Source: an uncultured Spirochaetales bacterium
Lineage (GTDB): Bacteria; Spirochaetota; Spirochaetia; Sphaerochaetales; Sphaerochaetaceae
Length of the DNA: 64,000 nt
Assembly (NCBI GenBank): GCA_949293595.1
Contig: CASFDW010000001.1
Span: 310,001 to 374,000 of the forward strand
Direction: 5' to 3'
The position numbers and the translations under genes were made by a program. A model generated the notes under the pieces. It had not been told where the DNA came from. It was given only the letters and a program-made list of their open reading frames with translations, and ran no database searches. This document shows positions 1-8,043 of the stretch, one piece after another. The number at the start of each line of letters is the position of its first letter. Within the stretch, counting starts at the first letter, position 1.

Positions 1-58
1 ACCAAAAAACAATAAGAAAAATATTGAAAATGAAGACTGTTTGTAAAAAAAATCCATG

Positions 59-90
59 AAAAACCCTCCCGGGGGAAATCCCCGGAAGGG
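59..90 (-). terminator. Rho-independent terminator after the InlB-repeat protein gene
   Basis: Read on the minus strand, a G/C-rich inverted repeat (CCCTTCCGGGG / CCCCCGGGAGGG, small loop) is followed directly by a T5 run. It lies just beyond the stop of the leftward gene ending at 114, so it is placed to end that transcript. Confidence 0.7.
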
Positions 91-113
91 AAACAGTCAA
101 AAAGAGCGGTATA

Positions 114-1286
114 TCACTTGGCCATGAGGCTGAAAGTGCTTGTCCATACATCCCCGTCCGAATCCGTCATCGTGACGGTGAACGGGAGCTCCTCCCCGGA
201 TACTGCGCCCGAGACCACGATCCTCGCACCTGAGACCTTCGCGGATCCGTCAGGCTTGAGCAACGACAGATGGTACGTGTCGTCTATGACGCTGACCTTT
301 TCAGAGGATGAGGATATTTCGATACGCACATCCTCCACGCTCTCGTTCGCGGTGTTGCTGATCGTGAAGGAAAGCGGTACCTGCACGCCGGAGGGAACCG
401 ACGAGTACGGCTGGACAGAGGGATCGACCACCTCGAGAGACTTATAGAGGGCCTCGAACGATGCCCCGTTGCCACGTACGGTGTACGTATCCTCCTCTGT
501 TCCGATGTATTCTCCCGTCGTGGGATCATACCATCCGGAAAAGATTGCCGATCCGTTCTGTGGCTCCACTGCCGGAACAGGCACGCTATCCCCCTCCACG
601 ACGTCGGTCGTGGACACATCCGTTCCCGAAATCTCGTCCTTGAACGTAACTGCGTTCTCCCATACTGCGAAAAGCGTCAGATCTGTGAGAGGCATCGGGA
701 TCTCCTGGGACGGAAGATAATCGACCTGGCCGGGCACCAGCCCCCAGCCCACCAAACGGCCGAGCCTGTTCGTGTTGAAGCTCAGATCCTCCTGGGATGG
801 AAGCACGACCGTCTGTCCCGGCCTGACCGAAATTGAATTCGAATAGTTGAAACTGTATCCGGATGACGAGGATGAGAAGCTAAGCTTGAGCACGGGCCTG
901 TAGTACCGGCTGTTGTCGAAGAGCCATGCGGCATCCTCGAGAGCCTTGGCATCGTCCTCGTTCACGATCGCGGCAAGCAGGAGGTCGGTCTGATCCTTCG
1001 TTATGCCGTAGCTGCTCAATGTCCTGAGGTCGGTGACCGCCTCACGGTAGAGATCCCAGTTGTTTTTCTTATAAGCCTTGTCTATTGACTTTTTTGCCGT
1101 CTCACTTTCCTTCCCGACCCTCTGCATCAGGTCTGAATATGTCTCCATCGCAGACGATACATCGCCTTCGGAAGCATAGGATGAGAACTGCCGATATAAT
1201 TCCGATGCGTCAGCTGCGGCGAAAACCATCGCCGTCGAGAGAAGAAGCACAATCGGAAAAACGAATATTTTCTTGTTACCTGACAT
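114..1286 (-). CDS. Exported protein with InlB/Flg_new-type repeats and Ig-like tail
   Basis: This 390-residue protein begins with a Sec signal peptide (basic MSGNKK, hydrophobic core, Ala-rich cleavage region near residue 24). A helical segment of about 100 residues follows. Two copies of the beta-rich repeat known from internalin B (Listeria-Bacteroides repeat, Flg_new) lie at about residues 145-285, recognisable by LVGWG...LTLFAVWE and FSGWYDPTTG. The last 100 residues look like an Ig-like or CARDB-type domain. There is no lipobox Cys, so a soluble periplasmic or surface protein is likely. The start has a good SD (AAAGGAG). It lies 70 bp after MATE pump 1 on the same strand and may share its transcript. 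Specific function unknown. Confidence 0.7.
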   Translation of the reverse strand: MSGNKKIFVFPIVLLLSTAMVFAAADASELYRQFSSYASEGDVSSAMETYSDLMQRVGKESETAKKSIDKAYKKNNWDLYREAVTDLRTLSSYGITKDQTDLLLAAIVNEDDAKALEDAAWLFDNSRYYRPVLKLSFSSSSSGYSFNYSNSISVRPGQTVVLPSQEDLSFNTNRLGRLVGWGLVPGQVDYLPSQEIPMPLTDLTLFAVWENAVTFKDEISGTDVSTTDVVEGDSVPVPAVEPQNGSAIFSGWYDPTTGEYIGTEEDTYTVRGNGASFEALYKSLEVVDPSVQPYSSVPSGVQVPLSFTISNTANESVEDVRIEISSSSEKVSVIDDTYHLSLLKPDGSAKVSGARIVVSGAVSGEELPFTVTMTDSDGDVWTSTFSLMAK

Positions 1287-1356
1287 ACCTCGTATCTCCT
1301 TTCATAAGAAAATATGTCCGAAAAAATTGAACATAGGATGAAAGGAATTTGTATTT

Positions 1357-2697
1357 TTAGTGAACCCTGCGTTTTAGCGGACCATGAAGGAGGAGGACGA
1401 GGGCCGTGACATCCGCCAGCGCCCACCCAATCGGAATGCTGATCCAGATGCCGGATACGCCGAGGAACGGGAGGGAGGAAAGAATGTATGCGAGCATCAC
1501 CCTGGAGCCAAGGCTGACCACGGTTAGCAGTAGCGACACCCCCGGGCGCCCCGACGCCCTGAAGTATCCGTAGAATAGGAAAAGATATCCGATGAGGATA
1601 TAAAAAGATCCTTCCATCAGAAGGTATCCGGAACCTATCCGCACTATACCGGCTCCGGAGGAGGCCGGTACGAAGAGACCCATCAGGAAGGACGAGAACA
1701 CGACAACGGTCAACGATACCGCCAGGCCTGCCACGCTTACGGCCAAAAACGAGATGCGGATTCCTTTTGAGACCCTGTCAGGCCTGTCCGCACCCCTGTT
1801 CTGGCTTATGAACACGGAAAAGGCGTTGCCGTAATCCTGCATCGGAAGATATGCGAGCCCGTCGATCTTCACGGCCGCGGAGAAAGCGGCCATGACAGCG
1901 GAGCCGAAGCTGTTCACAAGTCCCTGCACGAGCAGGATTCCGAAATTCATGACAGACTGCTGGGCTGCAGTGAACAGGGAAAGTCCCGCCAGCTCCCCCA
2001 GCAAATCCCTGTCCAGGCAGATATCGCCGTATGAAAACGAAAGCTCCGGATGGCGTTTCGCGCAAATACCCAGCATCACTGCGGAAAAGTACTGGCTTGC
2101 AACCGTCGCCCATGCCGCGCCCGGAACCCCCATCGAGAAAAAGAGCACGAAAAGAACGTCGAGTACGATGTTCAACACACAGGAGACTCCCATGAATAAA
2201 AGCGGCGATGCGGAATTGCCGACGCTCCTCAAAGCCGACGAATGGAAATTGCAGAGGAACACGGCGGGAAGCCCCCAGAACACTATCCACAAATACTCTC
2301 TCATCATCGGACGGACATCTGCAGGCACGCTGAGCACGGACAATATCCAATCAAGGCAGGAAAACAAGGCCACCATGATTGCCACGGTGATGGCCGCCAT
2401 GAGGGCGAACGATGTCGCGAGGCACCGTCTGAGCCTATGCAGCCGTCCGGCCCCGTAATGATATGAGAAGGCGGTGGCGGAACCGAGGCAAAGGCCGATC
2501 ATGATGCTGGTAAGGAATGTCATGAGACTGTACGATGAGCCGACGGCGGCCAGGGCCCCGGGACCTATGAGGTTCCCAACTATCATGCTGTCCGCAAGAT
2601 TGTAGAACGTCTGCAACAGGTTTGCGAGCATAAGCGGAATGGAAAAAAGCAGCAGGGACTTCGCAATCCCGGAATTGACAAGATCGACGTTCTTCAT
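1357..2697 (-). CDS. MATE family multidrug/Na+ antiporter (pump 1)
   Basis: About 446 residues from the chosen ATG (MKNVDLVNSG), the normal MATE length with 12 predicted membrane helices. The family hallmarks are visible: an N-terminal IPLMLANLLQTFYNLADSM segment and the repeated second half. The open frame continues about 440 bp further upstream, but that part reads as charged non-membrane nonsense and overlaps the divergent pump gene, so I placed the start at 2697. No strong SD precedes this ATG. The protein would export cationic compounds or a metabolite using an ion gradient. Substrate cannot be told from sequence. Confidence 0.82.
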   Translation of the reverse strand: MKNVDLVNSGIAKSLLLFSIPLMLANLLQTFYNLADSMIVGNLIGPGALAAVGSSYSLMTFLTSIMIGLCLGSATAFSYHYGAGRLHRLRRCLATSFALMAAITVAIMVALFSCLDWILSVLSVPADVRPMMREYLWIVFWGLPAVFLCNFHSSALRSVGNSASPLLFMGVSCVLNIVLDVLFVLFFSMGVPGAAWATVASQYFSAVMLGICAKRHPELSFSYGDICLDRDLLGELAGLSLFTAAQQSVMNFGILLVQGLVNSFGSAVMAAFSAAVKIDGLAYLPMQDYGNAFSVFISQNRGADRPDRVSKGIRISFLAVSVAGLAVSLTVVVFSSFLMGLFVPASSGAGIVRIGSGYLLMEGSFYILIGYLFLFYGYFRASGRPGVSLLLTVVSLGSRVMLAYILSSLPFLGVSGIWISIPIGWALADVTALVLLLHGPLKRRVH

Positions 2698-2817
2698 CGG
2701 AGAAAAGCTTAGTATGAAACATGAAAAAGATGCAACAGGCTCCACGGCATCCACGCATGCATCCGTCCGATTGAAGATTATCATCAATGATGGTACTCTT
2801 ACGGGCATGGGACAGCC

Positions 2818-2831
2818 GGGCGGAGCCGCCC
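2818..2831. promoter_or_regulatory. GC-rich hairpin between divergent MATE genes
   Basis: GGGCGG-AG-CCGCCC is a perfect 6-bp inverted repeat in the 177-bp gap between the two divergent MATE genes. It sits about 20 bp before the SD-like GGAGGT of pump 2. No T-run follows, so it is not a terminator. It could be an operator half-site pair or an mRNA stem in the pump 2 leader. Confidence 0.3.
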
Positions 2832-2874
2832 GTGCATGCGTTCCCATAGTGGAGGTAGGTCGCCAACCGGGGCC

Positions 2875-4257
2875 ATGGACAGGAAAAACAGATACGATCT
2901 TGGGAACGACGGCATTCTGAAGCTCAGCTTCGCACTGGCCTTTCCCACCGCAGTGGCACAGGCGGTGATGGTGCTGTATGCCATAATCGACAGGATGTAC
3001 ATAGGACACATACGGCCGGACGGGGATCTCGCTCTTGCCGGCGTGGGGGTCGCGGCACCGATAACCACGCTGATCTCGTCGTTTGCCGTGCTTATCGGGC
3101 TCGGAGCCGCCCCCGTGATGGCCATGCGTGCCGGACACGGGGAGAAACGGATCGCAGAAAACGTGGTATCCAACGCATTCTGGCTCCTTGCTGCCATTTC
3201 CGCAATCATCACACCGGTATCCTATCTCACGAGGAACGGCATGCTTATGGCCTTCGGAGCCAGCGGGAACACGATCGGCTACGCATCATCATATCTCGGA
3301 ATCTATGTACTGGGCACGCCGTTCGCGATATTCTCCGCAGGACTCAACTACTTCCTCATAAACCAAGGACAGAGCAGGAGGGCCATGGCCGCAGTCCTTT
3401 CAGGGGCCATGTGCAACATACTCCTGGACCCGCTTTTCATCTTCGTCTTCGACATGGGTGTCGACGGGGCGGCGGCGGCCACGGTGATAAGCCAGGCATT
3501 GCAGACCGTTCTGACGGTGGTGTTCCTGCGCTCGGAAAGCTGCATGGTCAGGCTAAGGATGGTGAGACCGGAGAAGATGGCGCGCACATCGCTCACAACG
3601 ATAAGGTTCGGACTCTCGCCGTTCATCATAATAGCCACAGACAGCGTACTGATGGTGCTTTTGAACACAATGCTTCAGAAATACGGAGGCGGCGGAAGCG
3701 GGGACATGCTCATAACAGCAGGAACGATAATCCAATCGTACCACCTTCTCGTCATGAATCCGCTGGGTGGCATCACAGGAGGCTGCCAGGGGCTGATAAG
3801 CTACAACTACGGGGCGGGAAACACCGCAAGGGTGAAGAAGGCCATACTCTGCACACAGCTGTGGGCTACGCTCTACACATGCGTGATGTTCATTCTCACG
3901 TTCACCGCGACGGAGGCGTTCGTCCACCTGTTCACACCCGACGATGCCGTCGCATCCTATACGGCCGGATACCTCAGGATATTCGAGATGATGATCATAC
4001 CGCTCTCCTTCCAATACCAGAACGTCGATTCGCTGACAGCCCTCGGACAAATCAGGTTCTCGCTTCCGATCTCACTTTTCCGCAAGGCTGTGTTCCTCAC
4101 GGCCCTGCTAACACTTCCCGCTGCATTCGGGGCCGGAGCCTCCTTCCTCGCGGAACCGGTATGCGACCTGGTATCGGCAATGGTATCCACGACACTGCTT
4201 TGGACCAACATCGACAGGATCCTTGGAAAAAGGCAGTCAGAGGGATTAAAGGTCTAA
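2875..4257 (+). CDS. MATE family multidrug/Na+ antiporter (pump 2)
   Basis: A 460-residue MATE transporter from ATG 2875 (MDRKNRYDLGND), with 12 hydrophobic segments and the typical pattern PTAVAQAVMVLYAIIDRMYIG near the N-terminus. An in-frame ATG at 2836 would add 13 residues. I prefer 2875 because the membrane part then begins as in other MATE proteins, although the GGAGGT at 2851-2856 is rather far (18 bp). It is divergent from pump 1 and belongs to a different MATE subgroup by eye. Its last 12 bp overlap the end of the convergent chorismate mutase gene. Confidence 0.82.
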   Translation: MDRKNRYDLGNDGILKLSFALAFPTAVAQAVMVLYAIIDRMYIGHIRPDGDLALAGVGVAAPITTLISSFAVLIGLGAAPVMAMRAGHGEKRIAENVVSNAFWLLAAISAIITPVSYLTRNGMLMAFGASGNTIGYASSYLGIYVLGTPFAIFSAGLNYFLINQGQSRRAMAAVLSGAMCNILLDPLFIFVFDMGVDGAAAATVISQALQTVLTVVFLRSESCMVRLRMVRPEKMARTSLTTIRFGLSPFIIIATDSVLMVLLNTMLQKYGGGGSGDMLITAGTIIQSYHLLVMNPLGGITGGCQGLISYNYGAGNTARVKKAILCTQLWATLYTCVMFILTFTATEAFVHLFTPDDAVASYTAGYLRIFEMMIIPLSFQYQNVDSLTALGQIRFSLPISLFRKAVFLTALLTLPAAFGAGASFLAEPVCDLVSAMVSTTLLWTNIDRILGKRQSEGLKV

Positions 4258-4632
4258 CTCCTCCTCCACCTGGAGGTCGGGACGAAGCGATGCTGCCTCC
4301 TTCAGGTATACCATCACCGGATCCGACTTCCTTTGATGGTTTATCTGGACAAGGACCCTCACCACGCGTTTGAGCGCACCTGCGATCTCGGCCTCCTGAA
4401 CGCAGAAAAGGGGGACAGAGGCTCCCCTGCCCGTTGCCCTGAAGGCCGCGGCCGCATTCCTGCTTCTCAGGTCGACGGTCTGGGAAAACAGTATGAACGA
4501 GATGTCGTCGTCCGTTATGTCGTTCCTCCTGTAAAGCTCTTCCATCATCATCCTGACAGCAGCGTCGATTGCGGACGGGCTGTCAATATCCGCGGTCACT
4601 GCACCGCGTATCGAGTAAACCATCTCTTCCAT
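4246..4632 (-). CDS. aroH: Chorismate mutase, AroH type
   Basis: A 128-residue protein matching the monofunctional AroH class of Bacillus subtilis (trimeric beta-alpha barrel, not the helical AroQ fold). It converts chorismate to prephenate for Phe and Tyr synthesis. Residues corresponding to the B. subtilis active site are visible: Arg in YSIRGA, Glu in VQEAEI and Arg in RVVRVLV. The ATG at 4632 has a GGAG seven bases upstream and overlaps the stop context of the membrane-protein gene before it, so translation is probably coupled. The longer upstream open frame is a shadow of that gene. It is last in a three-gene operon. Confidence 0.85.
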   Translation of the reverse strand: MEEMVYSIRGAVTADIDSPSAIDAAVRMMMEELYRRNDITDDDISFILFSQTVDLRSRNAAAAFRATGRGASVPLFCVQEAEIAGALKRVVRVLVQINHQRKSDPVMVYLKEAASLRPDLQVEEELDL

Positions 4633-4634
4633 TT

Positions 4635-4985
4635 TCAAACTCCGACAGAAACGCTCATCCCGCCCGAGATCAGATGGGACAGAAGCTCGAGGATGAACGA
4701 TGTAAGATAGAACGCCGCAAGGCGGATGAGCGTCAGGGCCGCAGGGGCGGCCGTCAGCACCGAGGAAATGAGGCTGAGATGCACGGATGCGAGCACTATC
4801 CATCCTCCCAAAAACAGCATCAGCCATCCCACCATGTCATCCGTCTTAAGCACGATCGCATAATACTGGTCGCTCAGAGGAAGGAACAGGGAAAGGACGA
4901 AGAGGAACGTCAGCACAAGGTGCAGCGCCAGCAGGTATGTATGTATCCTGGACGAGAATTCGATCAGCCTCCGGTAATTCAACAT
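4635..4985 (-). CDS. Small membrane protein of unknown function
   Basis: 116 residues, mostly hydrophobic, with three predicted membrane helices (about residues 14-36, 50-75 and 80-108). I recognise no family. It lies between the thiamine pyrophosphokinase gene (7-bp overlap at its start) and aroH (2-bp gap at its end), so all three are probably on one mRNA. A role tied to either neighbour is a guess. No SD is obvious, so its translation may depend on coupling to the upstream gene. Confidence 0.6.
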   Translation of the reverse strand: MLNYRRLIEFSSRIHTYLLALHLVLTFLFVLSLFLPLSDQYYAIVLKTDDMVGWLMLFLGGWIVLASVHLSLISSVLTAAPAALTLIRLAAFYLTSFILELLSHLISGGMSVSVGV

Positions 4986-5608
4986 ACGTAAATTTTAGCC
5001 TTTAAAAAGGATTTGTCCATACCAAAACGTATGGCAAGGGGGTATGAGGACATGATTTCGGTCACCTCACCCCTGCTTCTGTTCGAAAGCGAGAAGAATC
5101 CGAGGTCGACAACCCTTCCATCCAGCTCCCAGACAAGCCCTCTTGCGGTTACAACGGCGGACCCCTTGAGATCGTAGGGATAGAAGGATACGAGCGTCCC
5201 CTCCACGAGCGACGCCCTGAAAGCCATGGAGAAGAAGATGATGTCCGAGGATGTTATCCACATTCTCGGAGGCCTCAGCCTTGAAAAACATGAATATATG
5301 TTTATCAGATGGTCCATGCGTCCTCCTCCGCCCCCGATCAGGACATAGTCGCCACAGCATTGGCCGAGCGCGAGCTCGAAATCGGACTCATCCTTGTCAC
5401 ACGGCCTGACCACGGTCTCGTAGCCTGATATGTCGGCCTGAACGGAATCCATGTCACCCACGACAAGATCGGGTCTGAAGCCCAGGCGGAGCGCCAGATC
5501 GAGACCACTGTCGGATGCGATGATCCGTGAAAAGTGGTTTTCCACCGGCAAATCGAGCCTGTCGGGCCCTTCCCCTCCTATGAAAATTAGCGTTTCACTC
5601 ATAATCAT
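4979..5608 (-). CDS. thiN: Thiamine pyrophosphokinase
   Basis: 209 residues, the usual size of bacterial thiamine pyrophosphokinase, which transfers pyrophosphate from ATP to thiamine. The metal and substrate signatures are intact: ASDSGLDLAL, VVGDMDSV, CDKDESDFELAL and GGGGGRMDH. The catalytic domain fills the first 130 residues and the beta-sandwich thiamine-binding domain the rest. The start at 5608 has AAGGAG at good spacing (an in-frame ATG two codons on is also possible). It is first in the operon with the membrane protein and aroH, and divergent from the DUF1015 gene. Confidence 0.88.
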   Translation of the reverse strand: MIMSETLIFIGGEGPDRLDLPVENHFSRIIASDSGLDLALRLGFRPDLVVGDMDSVQADISGYETVVRPCDKDESDFELALGQCCGDYVLIGGGGGRMDHLINIYSCFSRLRPPRMWITSSDIIFFSMAFRASLVEGTLVSFYPYDLKGSAVVTARGLVWELDGRVVDLGFFSLSNRSRGEVTEIMSSYPLAIRFGMDKSFLKAKIYVC

Positions 5609-5684
5609 CCATTTCTCCTTGCCAATAGCTAAAACTCACTCTAACATATTAATGGAAATATAAAAACATCAACAGGAGAACAAG

Positions 5685-6983
5685 ATGGATAAAAACGCAC
5701 TTCCCGCGGCCGTAAGGCCTGCAGACATCCTTCTGCCGAAGAAAGATATCGACCTTGAAAAATGGGCGACGGTGGCCTGCGACCAGTTCACAAGCCAGCC
5801 GGAATACTGGGAAAAGGTGGAAAACTTCGTCGGCAACGCCCCTTCCACCCTCAAGATAACCTATCCGGAAGTATACCTCGAGCAGCCGGACAAGGAGGAG
5901 AGGATAAGGAAAATCAACCAGGAGATGCGCAGATACCTGGACGGTGACATCTTCGAAACATATCCGGATTCGTTCATACTTGTCGAGAGGACATGTTCCG
6001 GATCCGTGCGTTACGGACTCATGGCCGCTCTGGATTTGGAATGCTACGACTATTCGAAAGGTTCCAGGACACAGATCAGGGCTACGGAAGGTACGATTCT
6101 CGAAAGGATTCCTCCAAGGAAGGAGATAAGGAAGAACGCAGGTCTGGAGCTGCCGCACATCATGGTCCTAATAAGCGACGAGAAGGAAAGCGTCATAGAA
6201 CCTCTCGTCGGGAAGAAGGACGGGCTGAAGGTCGTCTATGACACCGAGCTGATGATGGACGGCGGACATCTCAAGGGATATCTCGTGGACGGAGAAGAGG
6301 ACAAGCAGGGCATACTGAAGGCGTTCAAGGACCTGGAGGACCGGCTGGATCCTGCAAACCCGCTGCTTTTCGCCATGGGGGACGGGAACCATTCCCTTGC
6401 AACCGCAAAAAGCTGCTGGGAGGATCTGAAGCAGGGACTCGACGACAAGGCAAGGGAAAACCATCCTTCGCGGTTCGCATTGGTGGAGATAGAGAACATT
6501 TTCTGTGCGGGGCTCGGATTCGAACCGATCCACAGGGTCTTCTTCAACCTGTCGGAGAAGGACTTCTCGGCAGAGCTGATAAGGCATGCGAAAAGCGTGT
6601 TCACCAAAAAGGTGGAAAGCAGTGGGAAACTTCTTGAACTCATAAACGCGGAAGGAACGCAGAAGTTCGGAATCTCCACCTGCGACGGTCTGTATCTGTG
6701 CGAGATAATCGGAGCCGAATGCTTCACCGCCGCGGCGACGATGCAGCTTGTGATCGACGCACTTCTCAAAAACAACCTGTGCACCGTGGACTACATACAC
6801 GGTGTGGACGTGACAATCGGACTGTCGCAGAAGGAGGGCAACATAGGCATAATCCTTCCCGACGTATCGAAAAAAACATTCTTCGAGACGATACTGAAGG
6901 ACGGATCCTTCCCGAGAAAGACCTTCAGCATAGGTCATGCGAACGAAAAGCGTTATTACATGGAAGCACGAAGGATCAGATAA
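5685..6983 (+). CDS. DUF1015 family protein
   Basis: 432 residues of the DUF1015 (COG4198) family, an uncharacterised cytosolic family common in anaerobes and sometimes found near serine biosynthesis genes. Typical features are the N-terminal RPADILLPKKD segment, ACDQFTSQPEYW and the conserved MGDGNHSLATAK motif near residue 235. The start has a clear SD (AGGAG, 5-9 bp before ATG). A single-gene transcript is likely: a strong terminator follows at 7004-7032, inside the 3' end of the convergent tsaC gene. The reaction is not known. Confidence 0.82.
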   Translation: MDKNALPAAVRPADILLPKKDIDLEKWATVACDQFTSQPEYWEKVENFVGNAPSTLKITYPEVYLEQPDKEERIRKINQEMRRYLDGDIFETYPDSFILVERTCSGSVRYGLMAALDLECYDYSKGSRTQIRATEGTILERIPPRKEIRKNAGLELPHIMVLISDEKESVIEPLVGKKDGLKVVYDTELMMDGGHLKGYLVDGEEDKQGILKAFKDLEDRLDPANPLLFAMGDGNHSLATAKSCWEDLKQGLDDKARENHPSRFALVEIENIFCAGLGFEPIHRVFFNLSEKDFSAELIRHAKSVFTKKVESSGKLLELINAEGTQKFGISTCDGLYLCEIIGAECFTAAATMQLVIDALLKNNLCTVDYIHGVDVTIGLSQKEGNIGIILPDVSKKTFFETILKDGSFPRKTFSIGHANEKRYYMEARRIR

Positions 6984-7536
6984 GGAAGGATGCATCGAAC
7001 GAACCCTGGCGTACGACATGCCAGGGTTTTTTCGTCATGTCGACCATCGTTGAGGCCTGGCCGGCACCCTTTTTGTCCGTTCTGACCAAAAATGACACAA
7101 GAGGTCCGAACACCTCCCTTATCTCGTCATATTCCACAAGACTCGGGGATCCGGAGAAATTCACGCTGGTGCTGAACAGCGGTCCGGTCAGGCCAAGCAG
7201 GGCCTGGATGTAATCGTCATCCGGAACGCGTACGGCGACTGTCGAACGGCCGTCCCTGGTGTTCAATATGCATGTCAGGGGGGCCGGCCAGACATCATAA
7301 AGGACGTCCGGCACATCCAGGAAAGAAGACTCAAGATCCTTGAGCCCCATCAGGTTGATGAAATTCTTAGACTGCGGACGGTGCTTTATCTCATAAAGCC
7401 TGGAGGCGTTCTCCTCGCCCACCTTCGCGCTCAGGCCGTAGATGGTATCGCAAGGGACCACTCCGATCCCGTTGTCGTTCAGCAGGGCCGCGACCTTCTC
7501 CAAATCATCCATACCCCTTGTAAACTCATAAATCAT
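6976..7536 (-). CDS. tsaC: Threonylcarbamoyl-AMP synthase (TsaC/YrdC/Sua5 family)
   Basis: 186 residues from ATG 7536, which has GGAGG eight bases upstream; the longer open frame upstream is a shadow. YrdC-family hallmarks are present: PCDTIYGLSAKVG, the KHRPQSKNFINLM substrate-binding stretch and SVNFSGSP. The enzyme makes threonylcarbamoyl-AMP from Thr, bicarbonate and ATP for t6A37 modification of ANN-decoding tRNAs. The C-terminal half is slightly divergent, so a stand-alone YciO/YrdC paralog remains possible. The start overlaps the upstream membrane-protein gene by 11 bp. The last part of the gene carries, on the opposite strand, the terminator of the DUF1015 gene. Confidence 0.82.
   Translation of the reverse strand: MIYEFTRGMDDLEKVAALLNDNGIGVVPCDTIYGLSAKVGEENASRLYEIKHRPQSKNFINLMGLKDLESSFLDVPDVLYDVWPAPLTCILNTRDGRSTVAVRVPDDDYIQALLGLTGPLFSTSVNFSGSPSLVEYDEIREVFGPLVSFLVRTDKKGAGQASTMVDMTKKPWHVVRQGSFDASFLI
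7004..7032 (+). terminator. Rho-independent terminator of DUF1015 gene, inside tsaC
   Basis: CCCTGGC - 9-nt loop - GCCAGGG followed by T6 on the plus strand, 20 bp after the DUF1015 stop. The whole element is coding sequence of the convergent tsaC gene (codons just before its stop). Confidence 0.85.
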
Positions 7537-7975
7537 CGTATGCACCTCCATCCTTCTTTTCCTCCATGCGCCCCGGCTTCCTGCGTCGTGACGCGCACAC
7601 GGAAGGAAGGATAACAGCAACAGCGGAGAATGAAAAGCTGATGGCGAGGACGGCACCGGTTCCCAATCCGGTGAACGATCCATCCTCCGCAGCGGGCTCA
7701 GGAACCACCTCGGATCCGGCATCCATCGGCCCGGCATCTATGTAATCCACCACGGTATAGTCTCCGGAGCGCATGTAGGAGGCGGCATTCCTCCCGCTTT
7801 CCCTGAGCACCGCAAGACCGGCCTCCCTCTTGTCGACCTCGTACTTCAGGTCGAGGTAGTTTTTCTCCAAAGATCTGTTGACAAGATATCCTGTTCTGCC
7901 GAATAACGCCATGACGGTGGAAAAAGTTACAAAAAATATAAATAAAAAAGCGAATAATTTCGTTCTTGTCATCAT
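7526..7975 (-). CDS. Membrane protein, FtsL/DivIC-like N-terminus
   Basis: About 149 residues from the paired ATG codons at 7975/7972. A membrane helix (residues about 6-27) is followed by GRTGYLVNRSLEKN and a short heptad-like segment, as in septum formation initiator proteins (FtsB/DivIC). Unlike those, it has an acidic linker and a second membrane helix (about 105-125) with a basic tail. No SD is seen. An extended -10 (TGTTATAAT) at 8004-8012 lies just upstream. Its end overlaps tsaC by 11 bp. A divisome role is only a suggestion from the N-terminal pattern. Confidence 0.55.
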   Translation of the reverse strand: MMTRTKLFAFLFIFFVTFSTVMALFGRTGYLVNRSLEKNYLDLKYEVDKREAGLAVLRESGRNAASYMRSGDYTVVDYIDAGPMDAGSEVVPEPAAEDGSFTGLGTGAVLAISFSFSAVAVILPSVCASRRRKPGRMEEKKDGGAYDDL

Positions 7976-7995
7976 GTTAACACATAGTTTATAAT
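7966..7995 (+). promoter_or_regulatory. Promoter of the Val-Glu-Lys repeat protein gene
   Basis: TTGTCA at 7966-7971 and TATAAT at 7990-7995 with an 18-bp spacer. The expected start site is about 40 bp before the ATG at 8044, which has its own SD (GGAGG). The -35 lies inside the start of the divergent gene. Confidence 0.65.
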
Positions 7996-8003
7996 ATGCT
8001 TTG

Positions 8004-8012
8004 ATTATAACA
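8004..8012 (-). promoter_or_regulatory. Extended -10 promoter for the FtsL/DivIC-like gene
   Basis: On the minus strand TGTTATAAT is a complete extended -10 element, about 30 bp before the first ATG of the leftward gene. I see no good -35, which extended -10 promoters often lack. Confidence 0.45.
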
Positions 8013-8043
8013 TGCAAGTGTTTGTTAAAAATCGGAGGAAGCG

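Noticed and set aside
2698..3138. N-terminal extension of MATE pump 1
   Set aside because: The extra 147 residues are charged and His/Cys-rich, overlap the divergent MATE gene, and MATE proteins do not carry such a domain.
3411..4373. 320-codon plus-strand frame overlapping MATE pump 2
   Set aside because: It is rich in Arg, His and Gly, and in another frame of a clear MATE gene, so a shadow.
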